DNA from: Candidatus Chlorohelix allophototropha
GTDB lineage: Bacteria > Chloroflexota > Chloroflexia > Chloroheliales > Chloroheliaceae
Direction of reading: 5' to 3'
NCBI RefSeq assembly: GCF_030389965.1
Contig: NZ_CP128399.1
Coordinates: 1,602,934 to 1,666,933 of the forward strand
Length of the DNA: 64,000 nucleotides
The notes below the pieces were generated by a model, which was not told the DNA's origin, searched no databases, and saw only the letters and a list, made by a program, of their open reading frames with translations. Positions 15,655-23,829 of this stretch are shown in pieces. Every line of letters begins with the position of its first letter. Positions within the stretch are counted from its first letter, which is position 1. Position numbers and translations under genes: made by a program.

Positions 15655-16218
15655 GTGCGGAAAATCTCTGTTGAAGCTGAACTGGTTGCAAAAGCAAAAG
15701 CCGGAGAGGTAGCAGCATTTGAGCGGATTGTAATGGAATTTGAACCGAAGCTTTCGCGTTTTATTTACGGGTTAGTAAATGAGCGTGAGCTTTCGGAGGA
15801 CTTGGTACAGGAGACTTTTGTCTCGGCATACCGCGCCCTGCCTTCCATGCCTGCTGACCTTAAATTATCGGCTTGGTTGTATAAAATAGCTTTAAATAAA
15901 GTCAGGAGCGAGAAGCGCAAGAAACGCCCCGTTCCATGGCTTCCATTGCCCTTTTTTGGGCAGAATAATGACGAGGAAGCCCCTGCGCTGGAATTGCCCG
16001 ACCCTTCGGCTGATACGGCAGAGTCGATAGCAAAGCGCGATGCTATTATCGGGGTCTTGAAAAAGCTTCCGTCCGATCAATCGGCGGCGCTATTGATGGA
16101 TGCGCAGGGCTTTGATGATGACGAAATTGCAGAAGCGCTAGATTGTAGCACCGGAGCGGTGAGGCAAAAGTTGTTCCGGGCGCGCAAAGCTTTTAAAGCG
16201 CTTTATGAGGATAATTAA
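15655..16218 (+). CDS. ECF-type RNA polymerase sigma factor
   Basis: A 187-residue sigma-70 family regulator of extracytoplasmic function type. Region 2 spans roughly residues 10-80 (FERIVMEFEPKLSRFIYGLV, ELSEDLVQETFVSAYRALPS, LSAWLYKIALNKVRSEKRKK). A Pro/acidic linker follows, then region 4 (IGVLKKLPSDQSAALLMDAQ, DDEIAEALDCSTGAVRQKLF). The GTG at 15655 is the first start after an in-frame stop and lies partly within the best ribosome site, so the true start is uncertain. Its stop overlaps the next gene by 14 nt, a coupled arrangement typical of sigma/anti-sigma pairs. Confidence 0.93.
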   Translation: MRKISVEAELVAKAKAGEVAAFERIVMEFEPKLSRFIYGLVNERELSEDLVQETFVSAYRALPSMPADLKLSAWLYKIALNKVRSEKRKKRPVPWLPLPFFGQNNDEEAPALELPDPSADTAESIAKRDAIIGVLKKLPSDQSAALLMDAQGFDDDEIAEALDCSTGAVRQKLFRARKAFKALYEDN

Positions 16219-17185
16219 ATTGGCTAAAGAATTTAAGCCACAATTTAATAACGAGGAAGAATTCCACTTTCGTGTGCGTGAGGATATTAATTCTACCCTA
16301 GAATCGGTAGAACTGGAATCACGGCGTACCCGGATTATGGCGCAAATCAGACGAGAGCAGTTATCTCGCGTTGCCCCGTTAAAAGTGCGATCCACGGGTT
16401 TTCGCTTATCGCCTTATATGGTAGGGGGGTTCGCAACGTTGGTGCTGGCGGTTGGGCTGCTATTCTTCATTGTGCTTTCTAACGAATCCAAAACTTTCAG
16501 CACTACGAAGGGCATTGGCGTAGCTCAGCAGTTACCTACTGCTGGTCTCGCCGCTTCTTCTAATGAGAGTAGCGTTAGTGATAGCGCTGTCGGTGCGCCT
16601 AAAGCGGCTCTTCCCAATACAACCGCAGCGGCAACGACAATAGCGGCGGTAGCGGCAAGACAACCCACCAATGCGGCAGCAACTACCGTTGTGGCTGCTG
16701 CTACTACCGCGGCTGCTACTACTGCGGCGGCAGGTGCGATACCACCACAACCAACAGCCGCACCAAACTTTTTCATACCGAGCGAGTTGTGGTTGCAATA
16801 TCCCGCTTCTCAGTTTATAACAATAGATAATGAAGTGGAGCTGGCTTATCTACGCAAATTGACAACCACACTTACTGAGAATGACAAGCTAAGAGTTGGA
16901 TTAATAGAGCCGCTTGGTTTCAACCAATACCGGGCATTGCGTGTTAGCGGGGTAAGCGTCGATTCGGTCGCTCAATATTACCGAACCGCCGCAATCCAGC
17001 ACACTTTGAAGCTTGAGGCTATATCCGCCAGCGATGCAGGAAATATTTCGTGGCAATGGTTATACTTGAACGGCGCGAATGAGCATTATGGCGTTCTGGT
17101 AGTGGCATTCAAAGAGGATGCTCCCAATCCCTTTGGCAATGGCAATATTAATCGTGGTGAAATTCTGATACTTATAGCATCATAA
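16205..17185 (+). CDS. Single-pass membrane protein, putative anti-sigma partner
   Basis: A 326-residue protein with a cytoplasmic head of about 75 residues, one membrane segment (GGFATLVLAVGLLFFIVLS), an extracytoplasmic linker very rich in Ala and Thr (about residues 135-180), and a folded C-terminal domain of about 140 residues with no recognised family. Overlap with the ECF sigma gene and this topology suggest an anti-sigma factor. The HXXXCXXC zinc motif of ZAS anti-sigma proteins is absent. A TTG at 16220, with gagg upstream, is an alternative start. Function is inferred from context. Confidence 0.7.
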   Translation: MRIIKLAKEFKPQFNNEEEFHFRVREDINSTLESVELESRRTRIMAQIRREQLSRVAPLKVRSTGFRLSPYMVGGFATLVLAVGLLFFIVLSNESKTFSTTKGIGVAQQLPTAGLAASSNESSVSDSAVGAPKAALPNTTAAATTIAAVAARQPTNAAATTVVAAATTAAATTAAAGAIPPQPTAAPNFFIPSELWLQYPASQFITIDNEVELAYLRKLTTTLTENDKLRVGLIEPLGFNQYRALRVSGVSVDSVAQYYRTAAIQHTLKLEAISASDAGNISWQWLYLNGANEHYGVLVVAFKEDAPNPFGNGNINRGEILILIAS

Positions 17186-17306
17186 GAATTGGTGCTAAAC
17201 ATTTCAGGCTAGCTAGTTGCTTTTACTAAATATTAACTTTTTTTAATACTGGCTTTTACCAATTTGAGCTAGGATGAAATAAGTCACGTTGAAAAGAGGT
17301 GCCGTT

Positions 17307-17573
17307 ATGTCGGATTTCTCTAAATTTATAGTTCAGCTCAAGCAACTGTCAAAATACCAACATGATATTTCGAATTACCTTACCACGGTTTCGATAACCA
17401 TTGATTTTTGCGATTCGATTCCGGGTTTGAGTGCTGAAGAATTGATGGAGTTGAAAGAACTGGTTTCAAAAACAATTGAGAAGGCAAATCTTAGTAAAAC
17501 TCTTTTGAGAACCTTGCAAGAAACCGTCGGCAAAGAAGAATTCATGGTCGCTTCGACCGACTCAAATAATTAG
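17307..17573 (+). CDS. Small DHp-like protein (histidine phosphotransfer helix motif)
   Basis: An 88-residue, mainly helical protein. Residues near 15-35 read KYQHDISNYLTTVSITIDF, which resembles the H-box of histidine kinases and Spo0B-type phosphotransferases (HDxxN followed by a hydrophobic helix). A second helix follows (AEELMELKELVSKTIEKANL). There is no catalytic ATPase domain and no room for one. The ATG at 17307 has gaggt 6 nt upstream; a TTG at 17289 is rejected. It may be a stand-alone phosphotransfer or dimerisation protein; this is inference from a short motif. Confidence 0.6.
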   Translation: MSDFSKFIVQLKQLSKYQHDISNYLTTVSITIDFCDSIPGLSAEELMELKELVSKTIEKANLSKTLLRTLQETVGKEEFMVASTDSNN

Positions 17574-17648
17574 TACCATAAATTTGGTTGGTGTATAATC
17601 AAGGGCGTTTAAGTGTGTGCGCCTTTTTTGATTCTAGGGAGTGAATCC

Positions 17649-18641
17649 ATGAAAGCCATGATTTTACGCCAACCGAGTGACATTGATACTAAACCTCTGG
17701 TATTGGAAGATTTACCCATCCCTGAACCTGCTCCGAATCAGCTTCGCCTTAAAGTGCATGTGTGTGCCTTGTGCCATACCGATTTGCATATTGTAGAGGG
17801 CGAAATTGCGCCCCATCTGAGTCCAGTAGTGCCGGGTCATCAGATTGTGGGGGTGGTGGACAAGCTTGGCGAAGGCGCAACCCGTTTCAGTATCGGTCAG
17901 CGATTGGGCGTGCCATGGTTGTATCGCACCGACCAGACCTGCTGCTATTGCCAAAAGGGGCTGGAAAATCTGTGTGAACACGGCAAATTCACCGGATATG
18001 ATGCCAATGGTGGTTATGCCGAATATCATGTGGTGGATGAAGCTTTCGCTTATCCCATTCCCGAACGTTTCAGCGATATTGAAGCCGCTCCGCTGCTTTG
18101 CGCCGGAGTAATCGGCTACCGCGCCTTGCGCCTGTCCGAAATCAAACCGGGCGGGAGATTAGGGTTGTACGGATTTGGCGCATCGGCGCATATCTCCCTC
18201 CAAATTGTCCAACACTGGGGTTGCGAGGTGTATGTATATACGCGCGGCGAAAACCACAAGCAATTGGCGCGAGAATTAGGCGCAAAATGGGTGGGCGGGG
18301 TGGGCGAGGAAACGCCGCCGCTGGATAGCGCGATAATTTTTGCCCCTGCTGGCGGCTTGGTGGTGGAGGCGTTAAAGAGGCTGGATAAGGGCGGCACGCT
18401 GGCGTTGGCGGGTATTTACATGACTCCCATTCCGCAGTTTGATTATCCTTTGCTATACGGAGAACGCACCATCCGCAGTGTGGCGAACAGCACCCGCCAA
18501 GATGCGCTTGATCTGCTGAGGGTGGCGGCAGAGATTCCGGTACGCACCGAAACGCAGCTTTTCGATTTGGACGGGTTAAATCAGGCGTTGGCAGACCTCA
18601 AATACGGCAAGATTAAAGGTTCAGGTGTGGTAAAGATTTAA
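17649..18641 (+). CDS. Zinc-dependent alcohol dehydrogenase
   Basis: A 330-residue medium-chain dehydrogenase that interconverts alcohols and aldehydes with NAD(P). Catalytic zinc ligands are Cys42 (CHTDLHIVEG) and the His of PGHQIVG. The four structural-zinc cysteines occur in QTCCYCQKGLENLCEHG. The nucleotide-binding fold has GLYGFGASAHISLQ. The protein fits the AdhA-like, zinc-binding alcohol dehydrogenase subfamily. The start at 17649 follows a good gggag site; the longer open frame from 17613 does not. The substrate is not known and neighbours do not help. Confidence 0.93.
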   Translation: MKAMILRQPSDIDTKPLVLEDLPIPEPAPNQLRLKVHVCALCHTDLHIVEGEIAPHLSPVVPGHQIVGVVDKLGEGATRFSIGQRLGVPWLYRTDQTCCYCQKGLENLCEHGKFTGYDANGGYAEYHVVDEAFAYPIPERFSDIEAAPLLCAGVIGYRALRLSEIKPGGRLGLYGFGASAHISLQIVQHWGCEVYVYTRGENHKQLARELGAKWVGGVGEETPPLDSAIIFAPAGGLVVEALKRLDKGGTLALAGIYMTPIPQFDYPLLYGERTIRSVANSTRQDALDLLRVAAEIPVRTETQLFDLDGLNQALADLKYGKIKGSGVVKI

Positions 18642-18691
18642 CGGCACATATCCCCAAGCTAGGTATGATGAAAGGGAGCAGGAAGTAGGGG

Positions 18692-19240
18692 CTAAAATTT
18701 CTCGAAAGATTTTACAATTATGTGTCTTTCATCATCGGTAGAGAAAATTAATGTCGGGTCGTAATATATTCTAGACGGGTAACTATAGACCGGGTCAAAC
18801 TCAATCTCTACTTTGGTTTTCTCGTTGTTTTTTCCATGCCAAGTTCCATTTTGCGGGGCATATTCTTTTGCCAAACCAAAAATCACCGGGATGGTAAATT
18901 CTTCAAGATTATAAGGAGGGGGCGGACATACAGGGTTAAGCGCGCCTCGTTTACAGGTAGCAGTATAATCTGTGACAACTCCTCCTCTAACGGTCATATT
19001 GTAGGTAAACTCCCAATTCCCACTGTAAAAAGTTAACACGCTGATACGGTAATCGGTGATGCCGTGCGCGTTCCAACGCTGCTCTGCTTCCGTTACTTGC
19101 TGCGCTAGTCCTGTATCAGGTCCGGGCGGTATGTTTGACAAGATTAACCAAATAATGAGAAAAGGTAGTGGGGTAAGCAGCAGCGCTACTACCTTTAAGA
19201 AATCGCCCAGCCTGATTTTATCTTCATGCCTATAGTACAT
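18692..19240 (-). CDS. DUF6174-like membrane-anchored protein
   Basis: A 182-residue protein with a cytosolic head, one hydrophobic segment (VVALLLTPLPFLIIWLILSN) and an exported domain. The pattern AEQRWNAHGITDYRISVLTF, then EIEFDPVYSYPSRIYYDPTL, is that of the DUF6174 family of small exported proteins. A Cys pair (TATCKRGALNPVCPPPP) may form a disulfide. It begins 7 nt after the Ldh-type gene on the same strand, so it is probably the last gene of that operon. Function is unknown. Confidence 0.65.
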   Translation of the reverse strand: MYYRHEDKIRLGDFLKVVALLLTPLPFLIIWLILSNIPPGPDTGLAQQVTEAEQRWNAHGITDYRISVLTFYSGNWEFTYNMTVRGGVVTDYTATCKRGALNPVCPPPPYNLEEFTIPVIFGLAKEYAPQNGTWHGKNNEKTKVEIEFDPVYSYPSRIYYDPTLIFSTDDERHIIVKSFEKF

Positions 19241-19247
19241 TTATAAA

Positions 19248-20264
19248 TTAACTCAGCAAAAACTCATAGGTATGGTCTTCAAGCTCGATTTCGCCCTTTG
19301 CCAGAATTTCGGCTTTGCGCCGCTGGCTTTCTTCTCCCGGCAAGCGAATCTCGGTAACGCCCGGCGCTTTATCGCTGGCTTTAATATCGTGGATTAGCTG
19401 CTCGGCTTGTGCTTCGAACACTTCCTCATCTACGAACAAATCGGGGCGAATTGCCAAATACAGACCATTGAAATGGGCGGGTTGATGAATTATCGGGTCG
19501 ATTTTGTCATTGCCCGTTTGAGTACCAAGCATCGAGTTGCACATAAGCTCAAACATAAATGCCAAGCCATAGCCTTTATATCCTGCAAAGGGCAACAGGC
19601 GCGGGCGGTTGGTGGCATCCATCGTGGCGAAGGGGTCGGTGGTAGGTTTACCTTGTAAATCAACTGCCATGCCTTCTGGCAAAGACTTTTTATCGCGCTG
19701 CGCTACTAGAATCTGGTTGAAAGTTCCGGCGCTGGTTGCCATATCCAAAACCACCGGGGGCTTATTCTTGCGCGGAACGCCGATGGTGAGTGGGTTGGTG
19801 CTGAGCATGGGTATTATCCCGCCGGGCGGCACAACCACTGAAGGGGCGGTGTTTATCACAATTCCGATTAAACCTGCTTCTGCCATCATTTGGCTGTAAT
19901 AGCCTAGTAACCCGCTCGCCCCGCCGTTGCGCATGCCCACCAACGCCACACCGTTTAGCTGCGCTTTGGCAATTGCTAGTTTGTTGGCGTAGTGGTGAAT
20001 GTAATAGGGAAAGTGGAAACCGCCATCCACCAGCGCGGACACGGGTGTTTCGCGCTGTACCGTCAGTTCGGTGCGGCGACTAGCCCCCTCTTGATACTGA
20101 ATCAAGTTATTGTACAGGTGGCGAAAGCCATGTGTGCGCTTGCCCCAAAGTTCCGCCTCCAGATAAATCGGCGCGGCGATTTCCGCCTCAACCTGCGGCA
20201 CACCGTTGCGGGTCATTTTGGAGATGCCCAATTCCAACAATTTCTCAATTTTAAGGGTTACCAT
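19248..20264 (-). CDS. Ldh family malate/lactate-type dehydrogenase
   Basis: A 338-residue member of the LDH2/MDH2 family (type-2 malate/L-lactate dehydrogenases, including YlbC- and ureidoglycolate-dehydrogenase-like proteins), which reduce 2-oxo acids with NAD(P)H. The family blocks are present: an active-site region RTHGFRHLYNNL, SGLLGYYSQMMAEAGLIGIV, the substrate-binding GIIPMLSTNPLTIGVPR, LDMATSAGTFNQI and FAGYKGYGLAFMFELM. The start is placed at the ATG at 20264, immediately after the stop of the cupin gene; an upstream GTG lies inside that gene. The exact substrate cannot be told. Confidence 0.92.
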   Translation of the reverse strand: MVTLKIEKLLELGISKMTRNGVPQVEAEIAAPIYLEAELWGKRTHGFRHLYNNLIQYQEGASRRTELTVQRETPVSALVDGGFHFPYYIHHYANKLAIAKAQLNGVALVGMRNGGASGLLGYYSQMMAEAGLIGIVINTAPSVVVPPGGIIPMLSTNPLTIGVPRKNKPPVVLDMATSAGTFNQILVAQRDKKSLPEGMAVDLQGKPTTDPFATMDATNRPRLLPFAGYKGYGLAFMFELMCNSMLGTQTGNDKIDPIIHQPAHFNGLYLAIRPDLFVDEEVFEAQAEQLIHDIKASDKAPGVTEIRLPGEESQRRKAEILAKGEIELEDHTYEFLLS

Positions 20265-20266
20265 CT

Positions 20267-20743
20267 TTAGCCTATTCCAAAATGTTCTTTTAAACGCTGC
20301 ACCCATGCCAACCCCGCTTCAAAATCATCGGCGGGAGGCGCCCAAACGGCAAAAGTTTTATGGGTTTCCTCTAAATATGGACCTTCCAGCACCTCATACA
20401 ACACTGTACCGGATTCGAGAGCGGCGAGGCTGTGCCAAGTGCGAGGTGGTACTTCTACCCCAAGCCGGGTTGTTCCTTCTTCCAGCAAAACGCAACCGGT
20501 AGGCGTACCGCTTTCATCGAAACTGAACAGGGCGGCGCGTCCTTTCAGAATGATAAACGCCTCGACTTTATCAGGATTCTCATGTTTATGCGGCATTACA
20601 TAGCTGTCAGGTTCTACCGCATTCAGCATACGCTGTATCGGGTCGGGATGTGCGTGGAAGCGATGGATGGCGCGGCGGCGGGGCGAAACTTGCGCTTGCT
20701 GCCGCACCTGCTCAATCAAAGTCTCATTTATGGGAATTAACAA
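20267..20743 (-). CDS. WbuC family cupin
   Basis: A 158-residue cupin. HRFHAHPDPIQRMLNAVEPD, then YVMPHKHENPDKVEAFIILK, with metal-binding His/Glu residues, match the WbuC family, first named in O-antigen gene clusters. The second cupin motif contains PPRTWHSLAALESGTVLYEV. It is inferred to bind metal and act on a sugar-like or small substrate, but the activity is not known. Its stop abuts the start of the Ldh-type gene, and it begins 10 nt after the phosphoribosyltransferase gene, so the three are likely one operon. Confidence 0.9.
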   Translation of the reverse strand: MLIPINETLIEQVRQQAQVSPRRRAIHRFHAHPDPIQRMLNAVEPDSYVMPHKHENPDKVEAFIILKGRAALFSFDESGTPTGCVLLEEGTTRLGVEVPPRTWHSLAALESGTVLYEVLEGPYLEETHKTFAVWAPPADDFEAGLAWVQRLKEHFGIG

Positions 20744-20752
20744 GAAGGGCTA

Positions 20753-21229
20753 TTACCTTTCAGGGTCCCAAGGATACACAATCCAGGCATCTGTCTCTTC
20801 CGCATAGAAATCCGGTTTCTCAGTAGGTGGAAATTGGCTGTTGCTTGGCTTGAAGTGCAAAACTGCCACATCTACTTTTGCTCCGGCGCGAAGAAGCCTT
20901 TCACGCACCACCATTACCGTTTGTCCGGTATCCCACACATCATCTACTACCAGCACTTTGTGTCCATATACCTGTGAATCTTCTGGGAATTGCAGGAAGA
21001 TGGGTTCGTCACGCCGCTTTTGTCCTTCATAGAACATAACTGCCGCTACCAGTATGTTGCGGATATTGGTTTTTTCGCTGATTAGGCAAGCCGGAACCAT
21101 ACCCCCGCGAGTTATTACCAGAATGTTGTCGTAGTCATTGGGTAGATCGCGCAAAATCTGGTTTACCATCCGTTGAATATCTGCCCAATTGATGTACTGC
21201 TTGCTCAGAATGTTCTCCTTCCTGCTCAA
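20753..21229 (-). CDS. Phosphoribosyltransferase, Gpt-like
   Basis: A 158-residue type I phosphoribosyltransferase, probably for purine base salvage. The PRPP-binding loop is VLVVDDVWDTGQT and an upstream VITRGGMVPACLI loop is present, as in xanthine/guanine enzymes. The open frame starts with a TTG at 21229 lacking a ribosome site. An excellent aaggag site (21215-21220) sits 6 nt upstream of an in-frame CTG at 21208, so a rare CTG start is possible. First gene of a four-gene minus-strand operon. Confidence 0.88.
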   Translation of the reverse strand: MSRKENILSKQYINWADIQRMVNQILRDLPNDYDNILVITRGGMVPACLISEKTNIRNILVAAVMFYEGQKRRDEPIFLQFPEDSQVYGHKVLVVDDVWDTGQTVMVVRERLLRAGAKVDVAVLHFKPSNSQFPPTEKPDFYAEETDAWIVYPWDPER

Positions 21230-21305
21230 TTATTACCGTAACATCGTGAATATTAGCACAGCCCTCAAAGGCGGGCAAATTTTCCAAAATAATCCCATAA
21301 ACCTC

Positions 21306-21350
21306 TTGACAATTGATTAACACCACCATATAATATTAACAGCGTTAATA
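21306..21350 (+). promoter_or_regulatory. Consensus promoter with TetR operator
   Basis: TTGACA (21306-21311) and TATAAT (21329-21334) are 17 bp apart, a perfect match to consensus. A perfect 17-bp palindrome, TATTAACAGCGTTAATA (21334-21350), starts at the end of the -10 and covers the likely transcription start. It is an ideal site for autorepression by the TetR-family product encoded 41 bp downstream. Confidence 0.8.
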
Positions 21351-21390
21351 AAACTTACATAGTAAATAAAACTAACACCGTCTATAGAAA

Positions 21391-22092
21391 ATGATTAAAC
21401 AAAGCCGACGAGAAAAACTGCGAGAAGCGACCCACGAAGAAATTAAGCGGGTGGCGCAACAACAAATGGCAGAGCAAGGCGCGGCAGGCTTGTCTTTGCG
21501 GGCGATTGCAGCACAAATGGGTATGTCCGCTCCTGCTCTCTACAACTATTACGCCAGTCGCGATGAACTGGTAACAGCTTTGCTTGTGGATGCTTACACT
21601 TCTTTAGCCGAAAAAATAGAGGCTGAAGCCGCGAAGCATCCCGAAGCCGAATACGGGGCGCGTTTTTTGGCAGCTACGCTGGCATATCGCGAATGGGCGT
21701 TGGCTAACCCAACCCTTTACGCACTGATTTTTGGCACTCCCATACCGGGTTACAAAGCGCCGAAAGAAATAACTGTGCCTGCCGCTATTCGCTCAACCGC
21801 CACCTTTATCATTATTTTGGCACAGGCATGGGGTGCGGGTAAGGTCAAGATACCGGAAGGTTATGCGCTATTGCCAGAAAAGCTGGAACAGCATTTGAAA
21901 ATATGGGCAGAGAGCATTGGGCTGGATATTTCCACCTCGTTGTTGGCATATAGCCTATCCGGTTGGGGAGTAATCCAAGGACTGGTAACGCTCGAATTGT
22001 TCAACCATCTCCAACCCACTACCGGAGACCCCGCAGACCTTTATCTGTTGCAGGCAAAAGCCTACTTGCACCAACTTGGGCTGGAAGTTTGA
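21391..22092 (+). CDS. TetR-family transcriptional regulator
   Basis: A 233-residue repressor. The N-terminal helix-turn-helix is EIKRVAQQQMAEQGAAGLSL, then RAIAAQMGMSAPALYNYYAS. The C-terminal part (ALIFGTPIPGYKAP, then LLAYSLSGWGVIQGLVTLEL) resembles the WHG-type ligand domain. It heads a likely three-gene operon with a DUF4188 protein and an NAD-dependent epimerase-like protein, and a palindromic operator overlaps its promoter, so it probably senses a small molecule handled by those two enzymes. Confidence 0.95.
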   Translation: MIKQSRREKLREATHEEIKRVAQQQMAEQGAAGLSLRAIAAQMGMSAPALYNYYASRDELVTALLVDAYTSLAEKIEAEAAKHPEAEYGARFLAATLAYREWALANPTLYALIFGTPIPGYKAPKEITVPAAIRSTATFIIILAQAWGAGKVKIPEGYALLPEKLEQHLKIWAESIGLDISTSLLAYSLSGWGVIQGLVTLELFNHLQPTTGDPADLYLLQAKAYLHQLGLEV

Positions 22093-22119
22093 ATTAAGCC
22101 TTAATGTAAGGAGTTATAA

Positions 22120-22626
22120 ATGTCAAAGATATTTGCGGGGCGCTATACCGCCGCCTCGGATGAGCCTGTCGTTGTTTTTATGGTCGGAATGCGTATCAAC
22201 CGCTTCTGGCAAGTCACTAAATGGTTACCAGTTGCCAAAGCGATGACTCCTATGCTCAAGACGCTTTATCAAAACCCGGAGAAGGGTTTTATGGGAGGGC
22301 AATTTTTCCTATCTTGGCGAGGGCTAATGCTAGTGCAATACTGGCGTTCTTTTGAAGAACTAGAGGAGTTTGCCCGAAACCCTTCTGACCCACATTTACC
22401 AGCTTGGCGACAGTTCAACAAAAATGTAGGTAAGGATGGTTCGGTGGGGATTTGGCACGAAACCTATATAGTGCAACCCGGTAAATATGAATCGGTTTAT
22501 GGCAATATGCCAAAATTTGGGCTTGCCGCTGTGACAAATCATGTTCCGGCAGTGGGGAATCGTGAGACTGCCCGCCATCGGTTGGGTAGGGAAGCTGTGT
22601 CTGTTAACGGTAATGATAATAAATAA
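22120..22626 (+). CDS. DUF4188 domain protein
   Basis: A 168-residue protein matching the DUF4188 pattern nearly throughout: VVVFMVGMRINRFWQVTKWL, AMTPMLKTLYQNPEKGFMGG, VQYWRSFEELEEFA, LPAWRQFNKNVGKDGSVGIW, HETYIVQPGKYESVYGNMP. Members resemble dimeric alpha-beta barrel mono-oxygenase-like proteins but have no firm function. A ggag site precedes the ATG. It is the second gene of the TetR operon. The C-terminal 20 residues are variable and basic. Confidence 0.9.
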   Translation: MSKIFAGRYTAASDEPVVVFMVGMRINRFWQVTKWLPVAKAMTPMLKTLYQNPEKGFMGGQFFLSWRGLMLVQYWRSFEELEEFARNPSDPHLPAWRQFNKNVGKDGSVGIWHETYIVQPGKYESVYGNMPKFGLAAVTNHVPAVGNRETARHRLGREAVSVNGNDNK

Positions 22627-22657
22627 GTTAAAACCCAAATATAACGGGAGTAATGAA

Positions 22658-23608
22658 ATGAGTATCACAAATGAATTGCATCTGGTTCTGGGAACCGGAC
22701 CCCTCGGTAAAGCTACTATGCAGGCGTTGGTGGCACAGGGCAAGCGTGTGAGAATGGTAAACCGCAGCGGAAAAGCCAATGTACCCAATGGTGTTGAAGT
22801 CGTGGCAGGGGATGTAACCAAACTCGATAGTGCAAAATCTTTATGCCGTGAGGCTTCGGTAATATATTTATGCGCCCAACCCGCCTATCATCGCTGGCAG
22901 GAAGAATTTGAACCTTATATGACTTGTGCAATTGAAGCGGCTTCCGCTTCCGGCGCAAAGCTTATCTTTGGCGATAACCTGTATATGTATGGTGAAGTAG
23001 CCGGCGAAATAAACGAAAACCTACCCTATAAAGCTCAAACCAAAAAGGGAAAAGTACGCGCTCAAATCGCTACTACGCTGCTGGAGGCACATCGCGCCGG
23101 AAAGGTACGCGCCGCTATTGGTCGCGCTTCCGATTTCTTTGGACCGGAAGTGCTTGATTCGGCATTAGGCAATCGAATCTTTTATCCCGCGTTGGCGGGT
23201 AAGTCCGCTGGTGCGGCAGGAGATCTAGATGCGCTGCATACCTATACCTATATCAAGGATTTTGGGGTAGGTCTGGCGACATTGGGTTTGCGGGACGAGG
23301 CGTTAGGGCAGGTTTGGCATGTACCTAATTCCGAGACCATCACCACCCGCCAATTCCTTAATCTGGTATTCGAGGAAATCAAACTCCCGCCAAAAATGAG
23401 CGGAATAAGTAAAACAATGATGCGGATGGCAGGGTTGTTTATTCCCGGCGCACGCGAGACGGTAGAAATGATGTATGAGTTTGAAAAGCCCTTTGTAGTG
23501 GACAGTCGTAAGTTTGAAAACACCTTTGGTATAAAAGCTACTCCGGTGCGTGCGGCAATCCACGAAACAGTGGAATGGTACAAGAGCAATCCCCAGAAGA
23601 AGCATTAA
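22658..23608 (+). CDS. NAD-dependent epimerase/dehydratase family protein
   Basis: A 316-residue extended short-chain dehydrogenase-like protein with the nucleotide-binding motif LVLGTGPLGKA at residues 9-19 and a predicted active-site Tyr in NLYMYGEV; the usual YxxxK is not clearly present, so activity may differ from standard epimerases. C-terminal helices (TVEMMYEFEKPFVVDSRKFE) are typical of the family. The start at 22658 has a gggag site; a longer reading overlaps the previous gene. Third gene of the TetR-controlled operon, ended by a terminator at 23625. Confidence 0.9.
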   Translation: MSITNELHLVLGTGPLGKATMQALVAQGKRVRMVNRSGKANVPNGVEVVAGDVTKLDSAKSLCREASVIYLCAQPAYHRWQEEFEPYMTCAIEAASASGAKLIFGDNLYMYGEVAGEINENLPYKAQTKKGKVRAQIATTLLEAHRAGKVRAAIGRASDFFGPEVLDSALGNRIFYPALAGKSAGAAGDLDALHTYTYIKDFGVGLATLGLRDEALGQVWHVPNSETITTRQFLNLVFEEIKLPPKMSGISKTMMRMAGLFIPGARETVEMMYEFEKPFVVDSRKFENTFGIKATPVRAAIHETVEWYKSNPQKKH

Positions 23609-23624
23609 AGATATTTGCTACAGG

Positions 23625-23655
23625 CAAGGGGTTAAAACCTCTTGTCTTTATTTCC
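23625..23655 (+). terminator. Terminator of the TetR operon (CAGGCAAGGGG family)
   Basis: CAAGGGGTT (23625-23633) pairs with AACCTCTTG (23636-23644) with one G-U pair, followed by TCTTTATTT. It is close in sequence to hairpins at 6356 and 25701. The rest of the 300-bp gap to the MarR gene holds only that gene's promoter. Confidence 0.75.
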
Positions 23656-23829
23656 TCAATTACCACTCTACACAGCCCTAGTTTCCAGAAAGATAGCAGA
23701 CAACTCCCGAAAACGACAATGCGCGGCAGAAAAAAGCTCAGAAACCACGCCCAATTGATAAAACTTCTCCTCTAGCATGCTTATCTTGATATAATTCTGA
23801 ACGGCAAAAACCCAATTTGGTGGGAAGTC

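Noticed and set aside
16525-16798. Ala/Ser-rich minus-strand frames
   Set aside because: Mirror of the Ala/Thr linker of the membrane protein at 16205-17185.
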